This document shows positions 51,480 to 60,827 of a stretch of 60,855 nt of DNA, in pieces. Both the position numbers and the translations under genes were made by a program. Position 1 is the stretch's first letter, and each line of letters opens with the position of its first letter. The notes beneath the pieces were generated by a model. The model saw only the letters and a list, made by a program, of their open reading frames with translations, was not told where the DNA came from and did no database searches. Origin of the DNA: Bacteriovoracaceae bacterium UBA7317 (GTDB taxonomy: Bacteria > Bdellovibrionota > Bacteriovoracia > Bacteriovoracales > Bacteriovoracaceae); contig DKQD01000062.1 in assembly GCA_002474345.1 (NCBI GenBank), forward strand, positions 1-60,855, written 5' to 3'.

Positions 51480-53450
51480 GTGAATAGTTTTTCTGAGTTT
51501 AAGTTTTACCAAGCTTTTAGAGTCCCAGTTGAAAAGGCCGATGGGTTGAGATTTATTGTTGATATTGAGGATGATTTGGGTAAGACCAAAACAATTGAAG
51601 ATGGCTCCCTTGTGGATGTTAGTATTGGAGGCTTAGGCTTTTCTACTGAATCAAGGCTTCTTGTTGGTACCGAACTTAGAATTTCAATGCAATTTAAAAA
51701 ACTTTACTTGGATTTGACAGGAAGAATCGTTAGAGCATTTAGTAATACACTTGCCGTAAATGAAGTAGTTTATGGTGTTGAGTTAGATGAAGACCAAAAA
51801 ATAGGTCGATTCTTAGAACAGTATGTTTCCAGCTTTTCTTCAGAGAGATTGCGAGAGTGCTTGATCGATTCTCTTTTAAAAAAGCCGTATACATCGATTT
51901 CTGAAGGATTTGAAACTTTTTCTCTACTTCTATCCCTTTTTAAAGATATTTCACGTTTTGGAAATAATAGAGAGTTTATTGAAAGTATTGTTGAAGAAGT
52001 TGTGAGAGTTATGGATGCGACCAGAGCATCTATTTTTTTAATAAATACAGAAACAAATGAGCTAGAGGCATTTTCGGCAGTTGGTGTTGAAGCGAAGGTA
52101 TTAAAGTTTGATTACCGTTTGGGGATTGCTGGCTCTGTTTTTACAACTGGCGTGTCTTTGAATATTAATACTACTCAAGACAAATCAAGGTTTAATGAAA
52201 AATTTGATGAAATAACAGGTTTTCAAACAAGGTCAATCATTTGCCATCCTATTCATAATAGGGAAGACAAAATTATAGGTGTTATTGAGGTTCTAAATAA
52301 AAGGAATAGTGATAGATTTAGTGTGGAAGATGAAAAAATTATGAAGGTTTTAACGTTAGTTTTTTCTTCTGTATTCCATGACTATAATCCAATGTCAGAC
52401 AATTCACAAATCAGAAGGTTTAGCTCTCCATTTGACCGTGAGTATGCGATGGTTGGAGATACTACACAGATTAATTCCCTTAGAAAAACTATCGGTAAGT
52501 TAAAAGATTTAGAGTCTCCTGTTTTAATTTCAGGAGAGAGGGGTGTAGGAAAAACTCTTTATTGCCAGATTCTACACACAGAAGGTTCTCGCGGTTTAAA
52601 ACATGTGGAAATTATAGATTGTGCTAAGGAGGATCCAGAGGTTTTACAGGACCAACTTTTGGGAAAAAACCTTAGACACAATAGGCTCTTTAATTGTCAG
52701 GGCGGAACGCTTATTTTAAAAGAGGTTTCAGCAATACCACTAGACCTTCAAAGAAGCTTTTTTCAGGTTTTAAAGGATAGACTTGTCCCTCAATTTAAAC
52801 TAACGCTTGATGTTAGGGTGCTGGCGACAACAACTAAAGAGTTGGGTCACTTGGTAGAACAGAGGCTCTTTGATAAGGAATTTTATCATTTTCTTTCAAA
52901 GGCTTATATATCGATAGCACCTCTAAGAAGAAGGTGTGAAGATATTATTCCTTTAAGCGAATTTTTTATGAGGAAAGAGTGCAAAAGACAAGGCCTCCTT
53001 TTAAAATCATTTTCTAAAAAGGCACTCGAAAAGCTCGTAGATTATGAGTGGCCTGCAAATATAAATGAATTAAGAACTTGTGTTGAAAGAGCTGTTTTAT
53101 ATAACCCCAAGTCTCATATTATAACTGAAGAAGACATGGGAAGTTTATCAGCACCTTTGTATGATGATTCTTCAAGAGGGCGTGTTTTCGGAGAACTGCC
53201 TTTTGTTGGTGATCCCCATATATTACTTAAAGACAGAATCGCTATTGTTGAAAGAGAAATGATTCTCATGGAAATAAAAAGAAATAATGACAATAAATCT
53301 AAAGCCGCGAAGGAAATGGGTATTAGTAGAGAAGCTCTTAGAAAAAAACTTATCATTAGTAGCCAGGTCTTAGATGACTTGGAGGAGAAACAGAGGAAAT
53401 CGGAGCAAATTAAAAAGAATTATTCTAATGGCAAGAAAACTGCTGCTTGA
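51480..53450 (+). CDS. PilZ-GAF-AAA-Fis regulator, NtrC-like but lacking GAFTGA
   Basis: 656 residues from a GTG. PilZ-like domain (about 1-110) with DVSIGGLGF (the DxSxxG motif; the RxxxR half is only partly present). GAF domain (about 150-305). AAA+ region with Walker A SGERGVGKT (352-359). The GAFTGA loop that contacts sigma-54 is absent: between QDQLLGKN and GGTLILKEV there are only about ten residues. Walker B Asp is Lys414 (ILKEV; Glu415 kept). An Arg-rich sensor region (APLRRRCEDIIPL) remains. C-terminal Fis-type HTH with KSKAAKEMGISREALRKKL. So it probably binds DNA and perhaps c-di-GMP, but may not hydrolyse ATP or activate sigma-54 normally. Confidence 0.85.
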   Translation: MNSFSEFKFYQAFRVPVEKADGLRFIVDIEDDLGKTKTIEDGSLVDVSIGGLGFSTESRLLVGTELRISMQFKKLYLDLTGRIVRAFSNTLAVNEVVYGVELDEDQKIGRFLEQYVSSFSSERLRECLIDSLLKKPYTSISEGFETFSLLLSLFKDISRFGNNREFIESIVEEVVRVMDATRASIFLINTETNELEAFSAVGVEAKVLKFDYRLGIAGSVFTTGVSLNINTTQDKSRFNEKFDEITGFQTRSIICHPIHNREDKIIGVIEVLNKRNSDRFSVEDEKIMKVLTLVFSSVFHDYNPMSDNSQIRRFSSPFDREYAMVGDTTQINSLRKTIGKLKDLESPVLISGERGVGKTLYCQILHTEGSRGLKHVEIIDCAKEDPEVLQDQLLGKNLRHNRLFNCQGGTLILKEVSAIPLDLQRSFFQVLKDRLVPQFKLTLDVRVLATTTKELGHLVEQRLFDKEFYHFLSKAYISIAPLRRRCEDIIPLSEFFMRKECKRQGLLLKSFSKKALEKLVDYEWPANINELRTCVERAVLYNPKSHIITEEDMGSLSAPLYDDSSRGRVFGELPFVGDPHILLKDRIAIVEREMILMEIKRNNDNKSKAAKEMGISREALRKKLIISSQVLDDLEEKQRKSEQIKKNYSNGKKTAA

Positions 53451-53643
53451 GGTTATTTCAACGTAATTTTCCAAATTTTAATCTAACCGGGTCATATTTT
53501 TAACCTTATAAAAAAAGATGAGGATTAATTAGCTTTTGCAGTTTTGCTCGTCTTTTGAGCCCCTATAGAAGCACATTTTACTTGTTTTTGTATTACCTGA
53601 CAGAATATATTGAATAGGAACTATACTTAAAAGGGGTTTTGCT

Positions 53644-55011
53644 TTGCATGATAGGATTTTTGGAACTGATGGAATAAGGGGAAGGGCCAATATTTACCCT
53701 ATGACTTGCGAGGTTGCGACAGCATTGGGTAGAGCCGTAACGCACTACTTTCAAACGAAGGGTGATAAGGTTAAGCCTCCGGTTATTGTTGTCGGTAAGG
53801 ATACGAGGCTTAGTTGCTACATGTTGGAACAGGCTTTCGGAGCAGGGGTTTGTTCTCAAGGTGGCAAGGTCATTTTTACGGGGCCTTTGCCCACCCCAGG
53901 AGTCGCTTTTGTGACGACTTCTATGAGGGCCGATGCTGGGATTATGATTTCAGCTTCACATAATTCATTCACAGATAATGGGATAAAGATTTTTGATAGC
54001 AAAGGTCATAAGCTTCCAGATTCCGTCGAAGTGGAATTAGAGGACCTTGTAAAAAACCCAAAAAATATGCCAATTATGGAGGGTTCAAGTCTAGGTAATG
54101 CAAAGAGGTTAGATGAAGTTTTTGGCCGTTATGTTGTTTATGCAAAGTCATCTTTGTCAAAGCGTTATGATTTAGAAGGAATGAGAATTGTTTTGGATTG
54201 TGCTAATGGTGCGGCTTATAAAGTTGGACCGATGATTTTGAGAGAGCTTGGAGCTGAAGTGTTTCCTATTGGGGTTGAACCTAATGGTCAAAATATTAAT
54301 TTAAACTGTGGTTCTCTGCATCCTGAAAAAACCAGGGATGCTGTAAAAGAATACAGGGCAGATCTCGGAATCTGTTTGGATGGAGATGCGGACAGGTTTG
54401 TTATTGTAGATAGTTTGGGAGATGTTCTTCATGGGGACCAACTTATAGGTGTCTTGGCCAAATTTCTATTAGATACAGGGGTTTTAAAAAAGGGTGATGA
54501 AGTTATTGGAACGATAATGAGTAATGTGGGACTTGAATATTATGTTAAGTCTTTGGGTCTAAAGTTTCATAGAACTAAAGTAGGTGACCGCTATATTATT
54601 GAATATATGAAGCAATCTGGAGCTCTTTTTGGTGGAGAACCTTCTGGACATGTCATTTTTAAAAACTTTTCAACGACTGGAGACGGAATTTTAGGTGCTT
54701 TAAAGTTTATTGAATGTTTAAAGTTTTATAATATTCCACTCAAGGAACTTATTTCTAAGGTTTCTTTGTACCCACAAGTTATGAAAAGTGCTCCTGTTGC
54801 TCAAAAAAAACCTCTTGATGAAATTGAGAAAATTCAGGAAAAGTTAAAGGAAGTGAAACAAAAGCTTGGTGGGAAAGGGAGAGTCGTTCTTCGTTACTCG
54901 GGAACAGAGAATTTGGTTAGGGTCATGGTAGAGGGTGAGAATGAGTATAATGTTGGGAAACTCTGTGGAGAGTTAGTTTTTACCGTTCAACAGGAACTTG
55001 CTACAGTTTAA
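53644..55011 (+). CDS. glmM: Phosphoglucosamine mutase
   Basis: 455 residues. Interconverts glucosamine-6-phosphate and -1-phosphate on the way to UDP-GlcNAc. Starts at TTG, with AAGGGG six bases upstream, directly giving RIFGTDGIRG; an ATG four bases later is out of frame. Phosphoserine loop MISASHNSFTDNGIK, metal loop CLDGDADRFV, sugar loop GEPSGHVIF and phosphate site RYSGTENLVRVMVEG are all present. First of glmM-pdxJ-nnr-tsaE. Confidence 0.97.
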   Translation: MHDRIFGTDGIRGRANIYPMTCEVATALGRAVTHYFQTKGDKVKPPVIVVGKDTRLSCYMLEQAFGAGVCSQGGKVIFTGPLPTPGVAFVTTSMRADAGIMISASHNSFTDNGIKIFDSKGHKLPDSVEVELEDLVKNPKNMPIMEGSSLGNAKRLDEVFGRYVVYAKSSLSKRYDLEGMRIVLDCANGAAYKVGPMILRELGAEVFPIGVEPNGQNINLNCGSLHPEKTRDAVKEYRADLGICLDGDADRFVIVDSLGDVLHGDQLIGVLAKFLLDTGVLKKGDEVIGTIMSNVGLEYYVKSLGLKFHRTKVGDRYIIEYMKQSGALFGGEPSGHVIFKNFSTTGDGILGALKFIECLKFYNIPLKELISKVSLYPQVMKSAPVAQKKPLDEIEKIQEKLKEVKQKLGGKGRVVLRYSGTENLVRVMVEGENEYNVGKLCGELVFTVQQELATV

Positions 55012-55052
55012 TCTTCAAAGTTTTTCATAGTTTTAAATATTAAGGGGTTTCG

Positions 55053-55817
55053 ATGAGCGCTCGTTTAGGTGTTAATATTGATCATGTTGCAACGTTGAGA
55101 GAAGCAAGAGGAGAATCATATCCTTCTTTAGAGAACGCTGCAGAAATTTGTTTAAATTCAGGTGCAGACCAAATAACAATACATTTACGTGAGGACCGAA
55201 GGCACATTCAAGATAAGGACGTCCCTATTATTCGTCGAGTTACGAAAGAAAAGGGAAAGTTGATGAATTTAGAAATGGGCTGCGATCCTGGCATCATTGA
55301 AGTGGCTTTGATGCATAAACCTGATTGGGTTTGTCTTGTTCCTGAAAAAAGGGAAGAACAGACTACTGAGGGAGGACTTAACTTAATTGATGCCTCTCAT
55401 TTCCAGAAAATAAAGGAATCTTGTATAAGGTTAAAGGATTCAATTCCAAACTTAAAAATTTCTCTTTTTGTTGAAAGCGACTTACCAACATTAGAGAAGG
55501 TTTGTGAGTTAGGAGTAGGTTTAGTGGATGCAGTTGAAATTCACACCGGAGATTATGCCATCCAGTATATTGCTCAAAATAATGTTGATAGTTTTTTGAA
55601 AGAGTTTGAAAGGGCGAAGAAGTTTGTTGAAGAAAGAGGGATTGCTTGTCATGCAGGTCATGGTTTAACAAACGAGAGCGTGGCGCCCCTCATAAAGAAA
55701 GGACTTTTTGAAGAATATAATATTGGCCATTGGATAATTTCTGAATCAGTATTTTTGGGCTTAGAAAAAGTAGTAAGGAATTTGAAAGAACTTTTCGAGG
55801 GGAATGAGCGTTTATGA
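55053..55817 (+). CDS. pdxJ: Pyridoxine 5'-phosphate synthase
   Basis: 254 residues. Condenses 1-deoxyxylulose-5-phosphate with aminoacetone-3-phosphate in vitamin B6 synthesis. LGVNIDHVATLREARG, DQITIHLREDRRHIQD, MNLEMG, VCLVPEKREEQTTEGGLN and CHAGHGLTNESVAP are family motifs. AAGGGG before the ATG. The stop overlaps the next start by 4 bases. acpS, often next to pdxJ, is missing. Confidence 0.97.
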   Translation: MSARLGVNIDHVATLREARGESYPSLENAAEICLNSGADQITIHLREDRRHIQDKDVPIIRRVTKEKGKLMNLEMGCDPGIIEVALMHKPDWVCLVPEKREEQTTEGGLNLIDASHFQKIKESCIRLKDSIPNLKISLFVESDLPTLEKVCELGVGLVDAVEIHTGDYAIQYIAQNNVDSFLKEFERAKKFVEERGIACHAGHGLTNESVAPLIKKGLFEEYNIGHWIISESVFLGLEKVVRNLKELFEGNERL

Positions 55818-57433
55818 AGGTTGTTGATACTGAGGAAATGAAGAGTATTGAAAGAAAGTCGCTAGAGGAATATGGCTTTTCGGAGCAATTAATTATTGAG
55901 AATGTGGGATTACGTGGAGCTGATTACCTTGACAAAAATGTAATCGGTAACTCGCCTTTTGGTGAAATCGTTTTTCTAGTCGGTAAGGGAAATAATGGAG
56001 CCGATGGACTTTCTGTTGCTCGGTATTTAAAAAATAAGGGGTATTCAACGAGAGCATTTCTTCTTTTTTCGGAAGACTCTTTAGGTGAAAATACAAAAAA
56101 GCAGCTAAGTATGGCACATGCTTATGGCGTAAAAATTTCTGAACTAAAAAATATAGAGCAGATAACTTCTTACTTTACTCAGACACAAGACCGTTATCTT
56201 GTTGTTGATGCGATATTGGGGACAGGTTTTCGTTTTCCACTTTCTAGTTTTCTTTTCGAAGTTATTACTACCGTCAATACATATGCAAGTTTAACTGTTT
56301 CTTTGGATATTCCTTCTGGTGTAGTAGGTGACACTGGGAAAATTTCTAGCTCGGCCATTAGGGCCGATTATACTTTGGCAATTGGCCTTCCAAAGCTTGG
56401 CCACATTATGGGAAGTGGTTCAGAGGTTTGTGGAAAGATAAAAGTTATTGATGTTGGTTTACCAAAAATTCTTCTTGAGGAAGGAGATATATCTCTCATT
56501 ACAAAAAAGAACGTCTCTTCGGTGCTTTCCACAAGGAGTCACTTTGCTCATAAAAATACTTTTGGTCATTCGTTAGTTTTAGGTGGAAGTCATGGTCTTT
56601 GTGGGGCCCTTTCTTTGTCGTGTGAAGCAGCTTTGAAATCAGGCTCTGGTCTAGTTTCTGCTGCAACTTGGGAACAAAATTACCCAGAATTTCTTTCTAG
56701 GCTCAATGCAAATGAAGTTATGACAGGAGTTATTCCAAGCGGCGGTGATCCCAAGGGGGTTGAAAGTATCCTTAGAGATTTGATGAAATATCAATCCATT
56801 GTTATAGGACCAGGTTTAGGTCAAACAGAAATAGCAAGAGAGGTTGCTCTCGAGGTTTTAAATTCTTATCCTGGTCCAGTTGTGGTCGATGCAGATGCAA
56901 TTAAAGTACTCTCTGCGAAAAAAGATTTAGATGTTTTTTATAAAAGAAAAGGCCCAACAGTCCTTACTCCTCATATGGGAGAGTTTGCTAACTTTGTTGG
57001 AGAAAAAAAGAGCTCAGTTTTAGAAAAACCTATCCATTTTTTAAAGACTTTTGTAGATAGCTTGAATTGCTGCATTATTTTGAAAGGCTATGCGACCTAT
57101 TTAGGCTTTCCTAATGGAAAAATAGGCGTTAACTATCTCCCAAATGCAGGGATGGCTTCAGCCGGCACAGGGGATGTCTTAGCAGGTATCTTGGGGGGGC
57201 TATTGGCACAGTTAAAGCCGCAGAATGTAAAAAGTGGGCTTTTTCTAGATAAAAATAAGATATATGATGCTTTGTGTTTGGGAGTTTTGGTTCATGCCCT
57301 GGCGGGAAAAGAAGCATCAAAAAAAATAGGGCCAAGAAGTATGACTGCTGGAATGTTATTAGATCATATTTCAAGTGCCTTTTTTGAAATTGAAACAGGT
57401 AGGAGTCAATGGAGCAGGGGTTGGATAGAGTGA
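55814..57433 (+). CDS. nnr: Bifunctional NAD(P)H-hydrate epimerase/dehydratase
   Basis: 539 residues. Repairs hydrated NAD(P)H. N-terminal YjeF epimerase domain (about 1-220) with LIENVGLRGADYL, VGKGNNGADGLSVARYL, DAILGTGFRFPL and LDIPSGVVGDTGK. C-terminal ribokinase-like dehydratase (about 235-530) with HSLVLGGSHGLCGALSLS, VIGPGLGQ, VVDADAIKVLS, VLTPHMGEFA and AGTGDVLAGILGGLLAQ (GTGD, catalytic Asp). It overlaps pdxJ by 4 bases and tsaE by about 25. Confidence 0.96.
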   Translation: MKVVDTEEMKSIERKSLEEYGFSEQLIIENVGLRGADYLDKNVIGNSPFGEIVFLVGKGNNGADGLSVARYLKNKGYSTRAFLLFSEDSLGENTKKQLSMAHAYGVKISELKNIEQITSYFTQTQDRYLVVDAILGTGFRFPLSSFLFEVITTVNTYASLTVSLDIPSGVVGDTGKISSSAIRADYTLAIGLPKLGHIMGSGSEVCGKIKVIDVGLPKILLEEGDISLITKKNVSSVLSTRSHFAHKNTFGHSLVLGGSHGLCGALSLSCEAALKSGSGLVSAATWEQNYPEFLSRLNANEVMTGVIPSGGDPKGVESILRDLMKYQSIVIGPGLGQTEIAREVALEVLNSYPGPVVVDADAIKVLSAKKDLDVFYKRKGPTVLTPHMGEFANFVGEKKSSVLEKPIHFLKTFVDSLNCCIILKGYATYLGFPNGKIGVNYLPNAGMASAGTGDVLAGILGGLLAQLKPQNVKSGLFLDKNKIYDALCLGVLVHALAGKEASKKIGPRSMTAGMLLDHISSAFFEIETGRSQWSRGWIE

Positions 57434-57903
57434 GTTGGGCCGATAAAAAAGAAAGAAAAGTTTGGAAAAAAGTCTCTGAACAAGATTTAGCATCTTTGGC
57501 ATCGGAGCTAAAGGCCATCCTTGTGAAGCCTACAGTGATTATCCTTTCGGGTGAAGTTGGGGCCGGTAAAACCACTTTTACAAAAGAGTTTATAGGGAAT
57601 AGCGGAGATGTTCATAGTCCCTCATACTCGTTGATTAATGAGGTAGGAAGCTTTGCTCATGCAGACTTTTACCGAATTGAAGACTCTGAAGAACTTATTC
57701 ATTTAGAAATTTCTCTTTATTTAGAAGGGAAACAATTCTTCATAGTTGAATGGGGCCTTCCCTACGCAACCCAACTAAGAAAAGAAATCGATCAGCGGTT
57801 TGACTTTTTTGAACTTCATCTTGATATAAGTCATGATGCTGTTGATCGTACTGAAGATGCGCCAACTAGGAACTTTATTCTTTATGAAATGATCGAGCTC
57901 TAG
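57409..57903 (+). CDS. tsaE: tRNA threonylcarbamoyladenosine biosynthesis protein TsaE
   Basis: 164 residues. P-loop ATPase of the t6A machinery (with TsaB, TsaD). ILSGEVGAGKTTFTKEF (Walker A), HSPSYSLINEV (switch), HADFYRIED and IVEWGLPY (Trp-Gly) are TsaE motifs. The start is the ATG at 57409 inside the end of nnr, with AGGAG just upstream; TTG 57421 or GTG 57430 are alternatives. Confidence 0.95.
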   Translation: MEQGLDRVSWADKKERKVWKKVSEQDLASLASELKAILVKPTVIILSGEVGAGKTTFTKEFIGNSGDVHSPSYSLINEVGSFAHADFYRIEDSEELIHLEISLYLEGKQFFIVEWGLPYATQLRKEIDQRFDFFELHLDISHDAVDRTEDAPTRNFILYEMIEL

Positions 57904-58000
57904 AACACTTCTACAAAGGCTTTTTGATCAATTACTTTTAAGATGGTAAAAAAGTACACGAGGCACAATAAAAATTCTATTTTTTAATTGGTCTATTGTG

Positions 58001-58030
58001 TTGACGTGACCCTTTTTGTCGAGTGATAAT
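58001..58030 (+). promoter_or_regulatory. Candidate promoter of the rrf2-cysteine desulfurase operon
   Basis: TTGACG, 18 bases, GATAAT; five of six in both boxes. It leaves a 110-base leader before the ATG at 58150. An autoregulatory Rrf2 site would be expected near it, but I could not define one. Confidence 0.55.
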
Positions 58031-58149
58031 ATTCTCGTAGCTTGTTAGCTTTGGCTGGATCAAGACGGATCGGTATATCTCGAGGCTAAATAAAGCATTT
58101 TCAAAATATCTTTTTTTGAGAGCTTAATTGGATTTATGGAGGAAGACCA

Positions 58150-58725
58150 ATGAGACTAACATCTAAAGGACGTTACGCCGTGAGAGCAATGCTGGACCTA
58201 ACAGCGAGTTCAAATGGCAACCCCGTAAGATTACAGGAAATTTCGACTAGGCAGAACATCTCTTTGCACTACCTTGAGCAACTTTTTAGAAAACTTAGAA
58301 ATGGCCAAACAGTCAAATCAGTCAGAGGTCCTGGAGGGGGGTATGTTCTTGCAAGACCGCAAGATCAAATCACAATAAAGGATGTCTTGGATTGTGTTGG
58401 GGAGAATATCAATCCAGCTAAAGACATTTTGGGTTCTGAATCTGAAACAGCTAATACTGTTGAGTATCACCTCTCTAAGAATTATTTCCAAAATCTTGGA
58501 ATAATTATGAGGGAATACCTTCAAACCACCACTTTAGGCGATCTCATGAGAAAAGCTAATGAGACAAAAGCTTTAATGGAAAAAGAGGGTGTTAAGCTTG
58601 ACGAAAATAAAGAAATAGGGGAAATAGGTGATATTGATGTCACAGCGCCTCAAGCTGATCAAGAAATAGCTCAGAGTCCAGAGGTGCATGCACCTAGGAA
58701 GCCTTTTGGAGAAATTAACCAATAG
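58150..58725 (+). CDS. Rrf2-family regulator lacking IscR cluster cysteines
   Basis: 191 residues. Winged helix MRLTSKGRYAVRAMLDLTASS and RQNISLHYLEQLFRKLRN, then VKSVRGPGGGYVLARP, all strongly IscR-like. IscR has three Cys (positions 92, 98, 104 in E. coli) plus His for the [2Fe-2S] cluster; here the corresponding loop (NPAKDILGSESET) has none, and the only Cys is 82. The C-terminal 50 residues are acidic. Cotranscribed with a cysteine desulfurase, as iscR with iscS. GGAGGAAG before the ATG. Confidence 0.9.
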   Translation: MRLTSKGRYAVRAMLDLTASSNGNPVRLQEISTRQNISLHYLEQLFRKLRNGQTVKSVRGPGGGYVLARPQDQITIKDVLDCVGENINPAKDILGSESETANTVEYHLSKNYFQNLGIIMREYLQTTTLGDLMRKANETKALMEKEGVKLDENKEIGEIGDIDVTAPQADQEIAQSPEVHAPRKPFGEINQ

Positions 58726-59896
58726 AAGATTATACTTTGACTATAATGCTACCTCCCCTCTCTCTCCTGCTGTAAAAAGATGGTTGAGTGAGGCGGAGTT
58801 CCTTTGCGCCAATCCTTCGGCAATACATTTGTCAGGGAAAAAGGCGGCAGCAGTTTTAAGAGAGGACTCAGAGAAAATCCTTAAGGTTTTTGGTTTATCA
58901 GAAAGCCACAAGGTTTTTTTTCACTCTGGCGCCAGTGAAGGTATCAATACAATTGTAAAGGGAATGTCCCACTCTTTAGATTTAAAGGGTGAGAAACTTA
59001 ATTTCTTTTACAGCTCTATCGATCATGCAGCAGTTTTAGAGCTTAAACCATTTCTTGATTTTTATGGCCATAATGCCCACCAATGCAGTGTAGATAAAGA
59101 TGGCCATTTGGACCTAAACTTTTTGGAAAGCAAGGTAAAGTCTTGTCTTCCCGGCACTGTTTTAATTAATTTAACCTATGTCCATAATGAAATTGGTACC
59201 GTGTTTCCTCTTGAAAAACTTATAAAGTTAAAAAGTGAAACAGGGGCTTTTATACATGTTGATTGTGTTCAGTCTCCAGGAAAAGTCCATGACTGGGATT
59301 GTTTGCCTTCTGGAATTGAGTTTTATACCTTTTCCTCTCACAAATTTGGAGCATTAAAGGGGATTGGTTTTACATTTGTAAATAAGACTTCACCAACTTT
59401 TCAACCTCTTATAAATGGGGGCGGGCAACAGTTAGGCTTCAGGTCAGGAACAATTAATACCATGGGTATTAGATCAACGCTGCTTGCTTTAGGTGATTTG
59501 AAGGAAAGGTATGATTATTCTGAAGCAAAAGCTGGAATAAATTTTTTAAGAGAAAGAATAAGGGAAAAGTTAGAGGGGTGTGGGCAAATTATTGCTGATA
59601 ACTCTCGCTATAAAAATACGAATACTATCTTTTTTACAGTTGAGGGAAAAGATTCCAATTCACTTCTTATGGCCTTTGATCTTGCAGGTATGGATGTAGG
59701 AGTCGGGTCAGCTTGTTCTTCTGGTATTTCAAAGCCTAATAATGTTCTTTTAAACCTTGGACATACGAAAGAAGAGGCATTGTCTGGTTTGAGGCTATCA
59801 TTTGAGCATGAGCTAACAACATCTAAAGCAGCTTTGTACTGGGGTAAAATAGAAGCTGTGTTAGATAAAGTTCTTCTTTCATCGAAGAGTATCTAA
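58688..59896 (+). CDS. iscS: Cysteine desulfurase (IscS/NifS family)
   Basis: 402 residues. PLP enzyme mobilising sulfur from Cys for Fe-S clusters or tRNA thiolation. YFDYNATSPLSPAV at the N-terminus, FHSGASEGINTIVKG, HVDCVQSPGKV, PLP Lys219 in SSHKFGALKG, RSGTINTMG, and catalytic Cys343 in VGVGSACSSGIS. Overlaps the Rrf2 gene by 38 bases; TTG 58706 is an alternative start. IscU and other isc genes do not follow. Confidence 0.94.
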   Translation: MHLGSLLEKLTNRRLYFDYNATSPLSPAVKRWLSEAEFLCANPSAIHLSGKKAAAVLREDSEKILKVFGLSESHKVFFHSGASEGINTIVKGMSHSLDLKGEKLNFFYSSIDHAAVLELKPFLDFYGHNAHQCSVDKDGHLDLNFLESKVKSCLPGTVLINLTYVHNEIGTVFPLEKLIKLKSETGAFIHVDCVQSPGKVHDWDCLPSGIEFYTFSSHKFGALKGIGFTFVNKTSPTFQPLINGGGQQLGFRSGTINTMGIRSTLLALGDLKERYDYSEAKAGINFLRERIREKLEGCGQIIADNSRYKNTNTIFFTVEGKDSNSLLMAFDLAGMDVGVGSACSSGISKPNNVLLNLGHTKEEALSGLRLSFEHELTTSKAALYWGKIEAVLDKVLLSSKSI

Positions 59897-59967
59897 TAAA
59901 TAAATTTCTGAGTTTCTTTAAGGGGGTCTCATTTCTAGTGAGAAATTATTAAAAAAAAACAAGGTTT

Positions 59968-60615
59968 TTATTCCATAACCACGTCGCTAGCAATTGTTAC
60001 ACCTTTTAATAAAGGCTCTTTTTCCTTTTTTATGAATGGAAAGGAAATCTTTTCGAAACCTTCGAACTCTTCTTCATAGGCTACCAGAAGGACCTTTGGA
60101 ACGAACTCTGTTAAAGAAGAGATATAAAAGTCTTTTGGAATATCATTTACCACTTGTTCTACGGCAGGTTGAGCTACTTCACTCTCTTGTTGTTCCGAGT
60201 CTAGCTTCTCTTCAAGAGGTTTTTTCGCTGTATTTTTTATAATTAAAGCGCCTTTGATTTTTTCTTTGTTAAGGTCTTTTGTTCTGTTCCAAGAGCCAAT
60301 TTGGAAGAAGTCCAAATAAAAAGTAGATCCTTTATATATTAGCTTTTTAGGTATTAATAAAGACTCAATAAATTTGCGGCTTGCATGGTCTTTAGCCTTT
60401 TTTGCTAGTTTTTCAGCTAAGATAGGTCCATCAACTCTAATAATATAAGTTCCTGGATTTTTTGTTGAGTTAAACAAAAAATAGTTAAATGCGATGCTAA
60501 AAAGAGTGTAGAGTTTGTGTTGATAGAGGTGCAAATGTGTTTTTGATTTTCTTTCAATATCTATGATTTGTTTTACAGATTCATAGAGATGGTCTTTTGA
60601 TAAGTCATCTTTCAT
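59968..60615 (-). CDS. Protein of unknown function
   Basis: 215 residues, no signal or membrane helix. An N-terminal helical part (KDDLSKDHLYESVKQIIDIERKSKTHLHLYQHKLY), a beta-containing middle (TYIIRVDGPILAEKLAKKAKDHASRKF; STFYLDFFQIGSWNRTKD), then an acidic linker (about 136-158; KKPLEEKLDSEQQESEV) and a second small domain. Family not recognised. Confidence 0.6.
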   Translation of the reverse strand: MKDDLSKDHLYESVKQIIDIERKSKTHLHLYQHKLYTLFSIAFNYFLFNSTKNPGTYIIRVDGPILAEKLAKKAKDHASRKFIESLLIPKKLIYKGSTFYLDFFQIGSWNRTKDLNKEKIKGALIIKNTAKKPLEEKLDSEQQESEVAQPAVEQVVNDIPKDFYISSLTEFVPKVLLVAYEEEFEGFEKISFPFIKKEKEPLLKGVTIASDVVME

Positions 60616-60798
60616 GGGATTTCGTGCTTCTTTTCTAATAGTTGATTTTGGAGCCGTTATTCATAAGGTAAAAAATTTTATCTGTAAAATAAATTTTTAA
60701 GAGTATCTTTTTTTCTAAACATTAGGTATACGGTTACGGGATTACCCCTATTTGAAAGCTAAAAAACAAGAAAAGATGATTTTGGTGGATCTTACTTA

Positions 60799-60827
60799 TT
60801 GACTCCTTGTTATAGTTTTTGTACAGT
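60799..60827 (+). promoter_or_regulatory. Candidate promoter reading out of the right edge
   Basis: TTGACT, 17 bases, TACAGT: five of six and four of six, ideal spacer. The gene it would serve lies outside the window. Confidence 0.45.

Noticed and set aside
53597..53627. CTGACA, 19 bases, TATACT before glmM
   Set aside because: The spacer is long and would give an almost leaderless transcript that cuts into the ribosome site; too weak to list.
43777..57998. Shared 12-mer ATTGGTCTATTG at 43777-43788 and 57987-57998, upstream of the receiver and Rrf2 genes
   Set aside because: Exact 12-mers recur by chance many times in an AT-rich 60-kb window, and positions relative to promoters differ.
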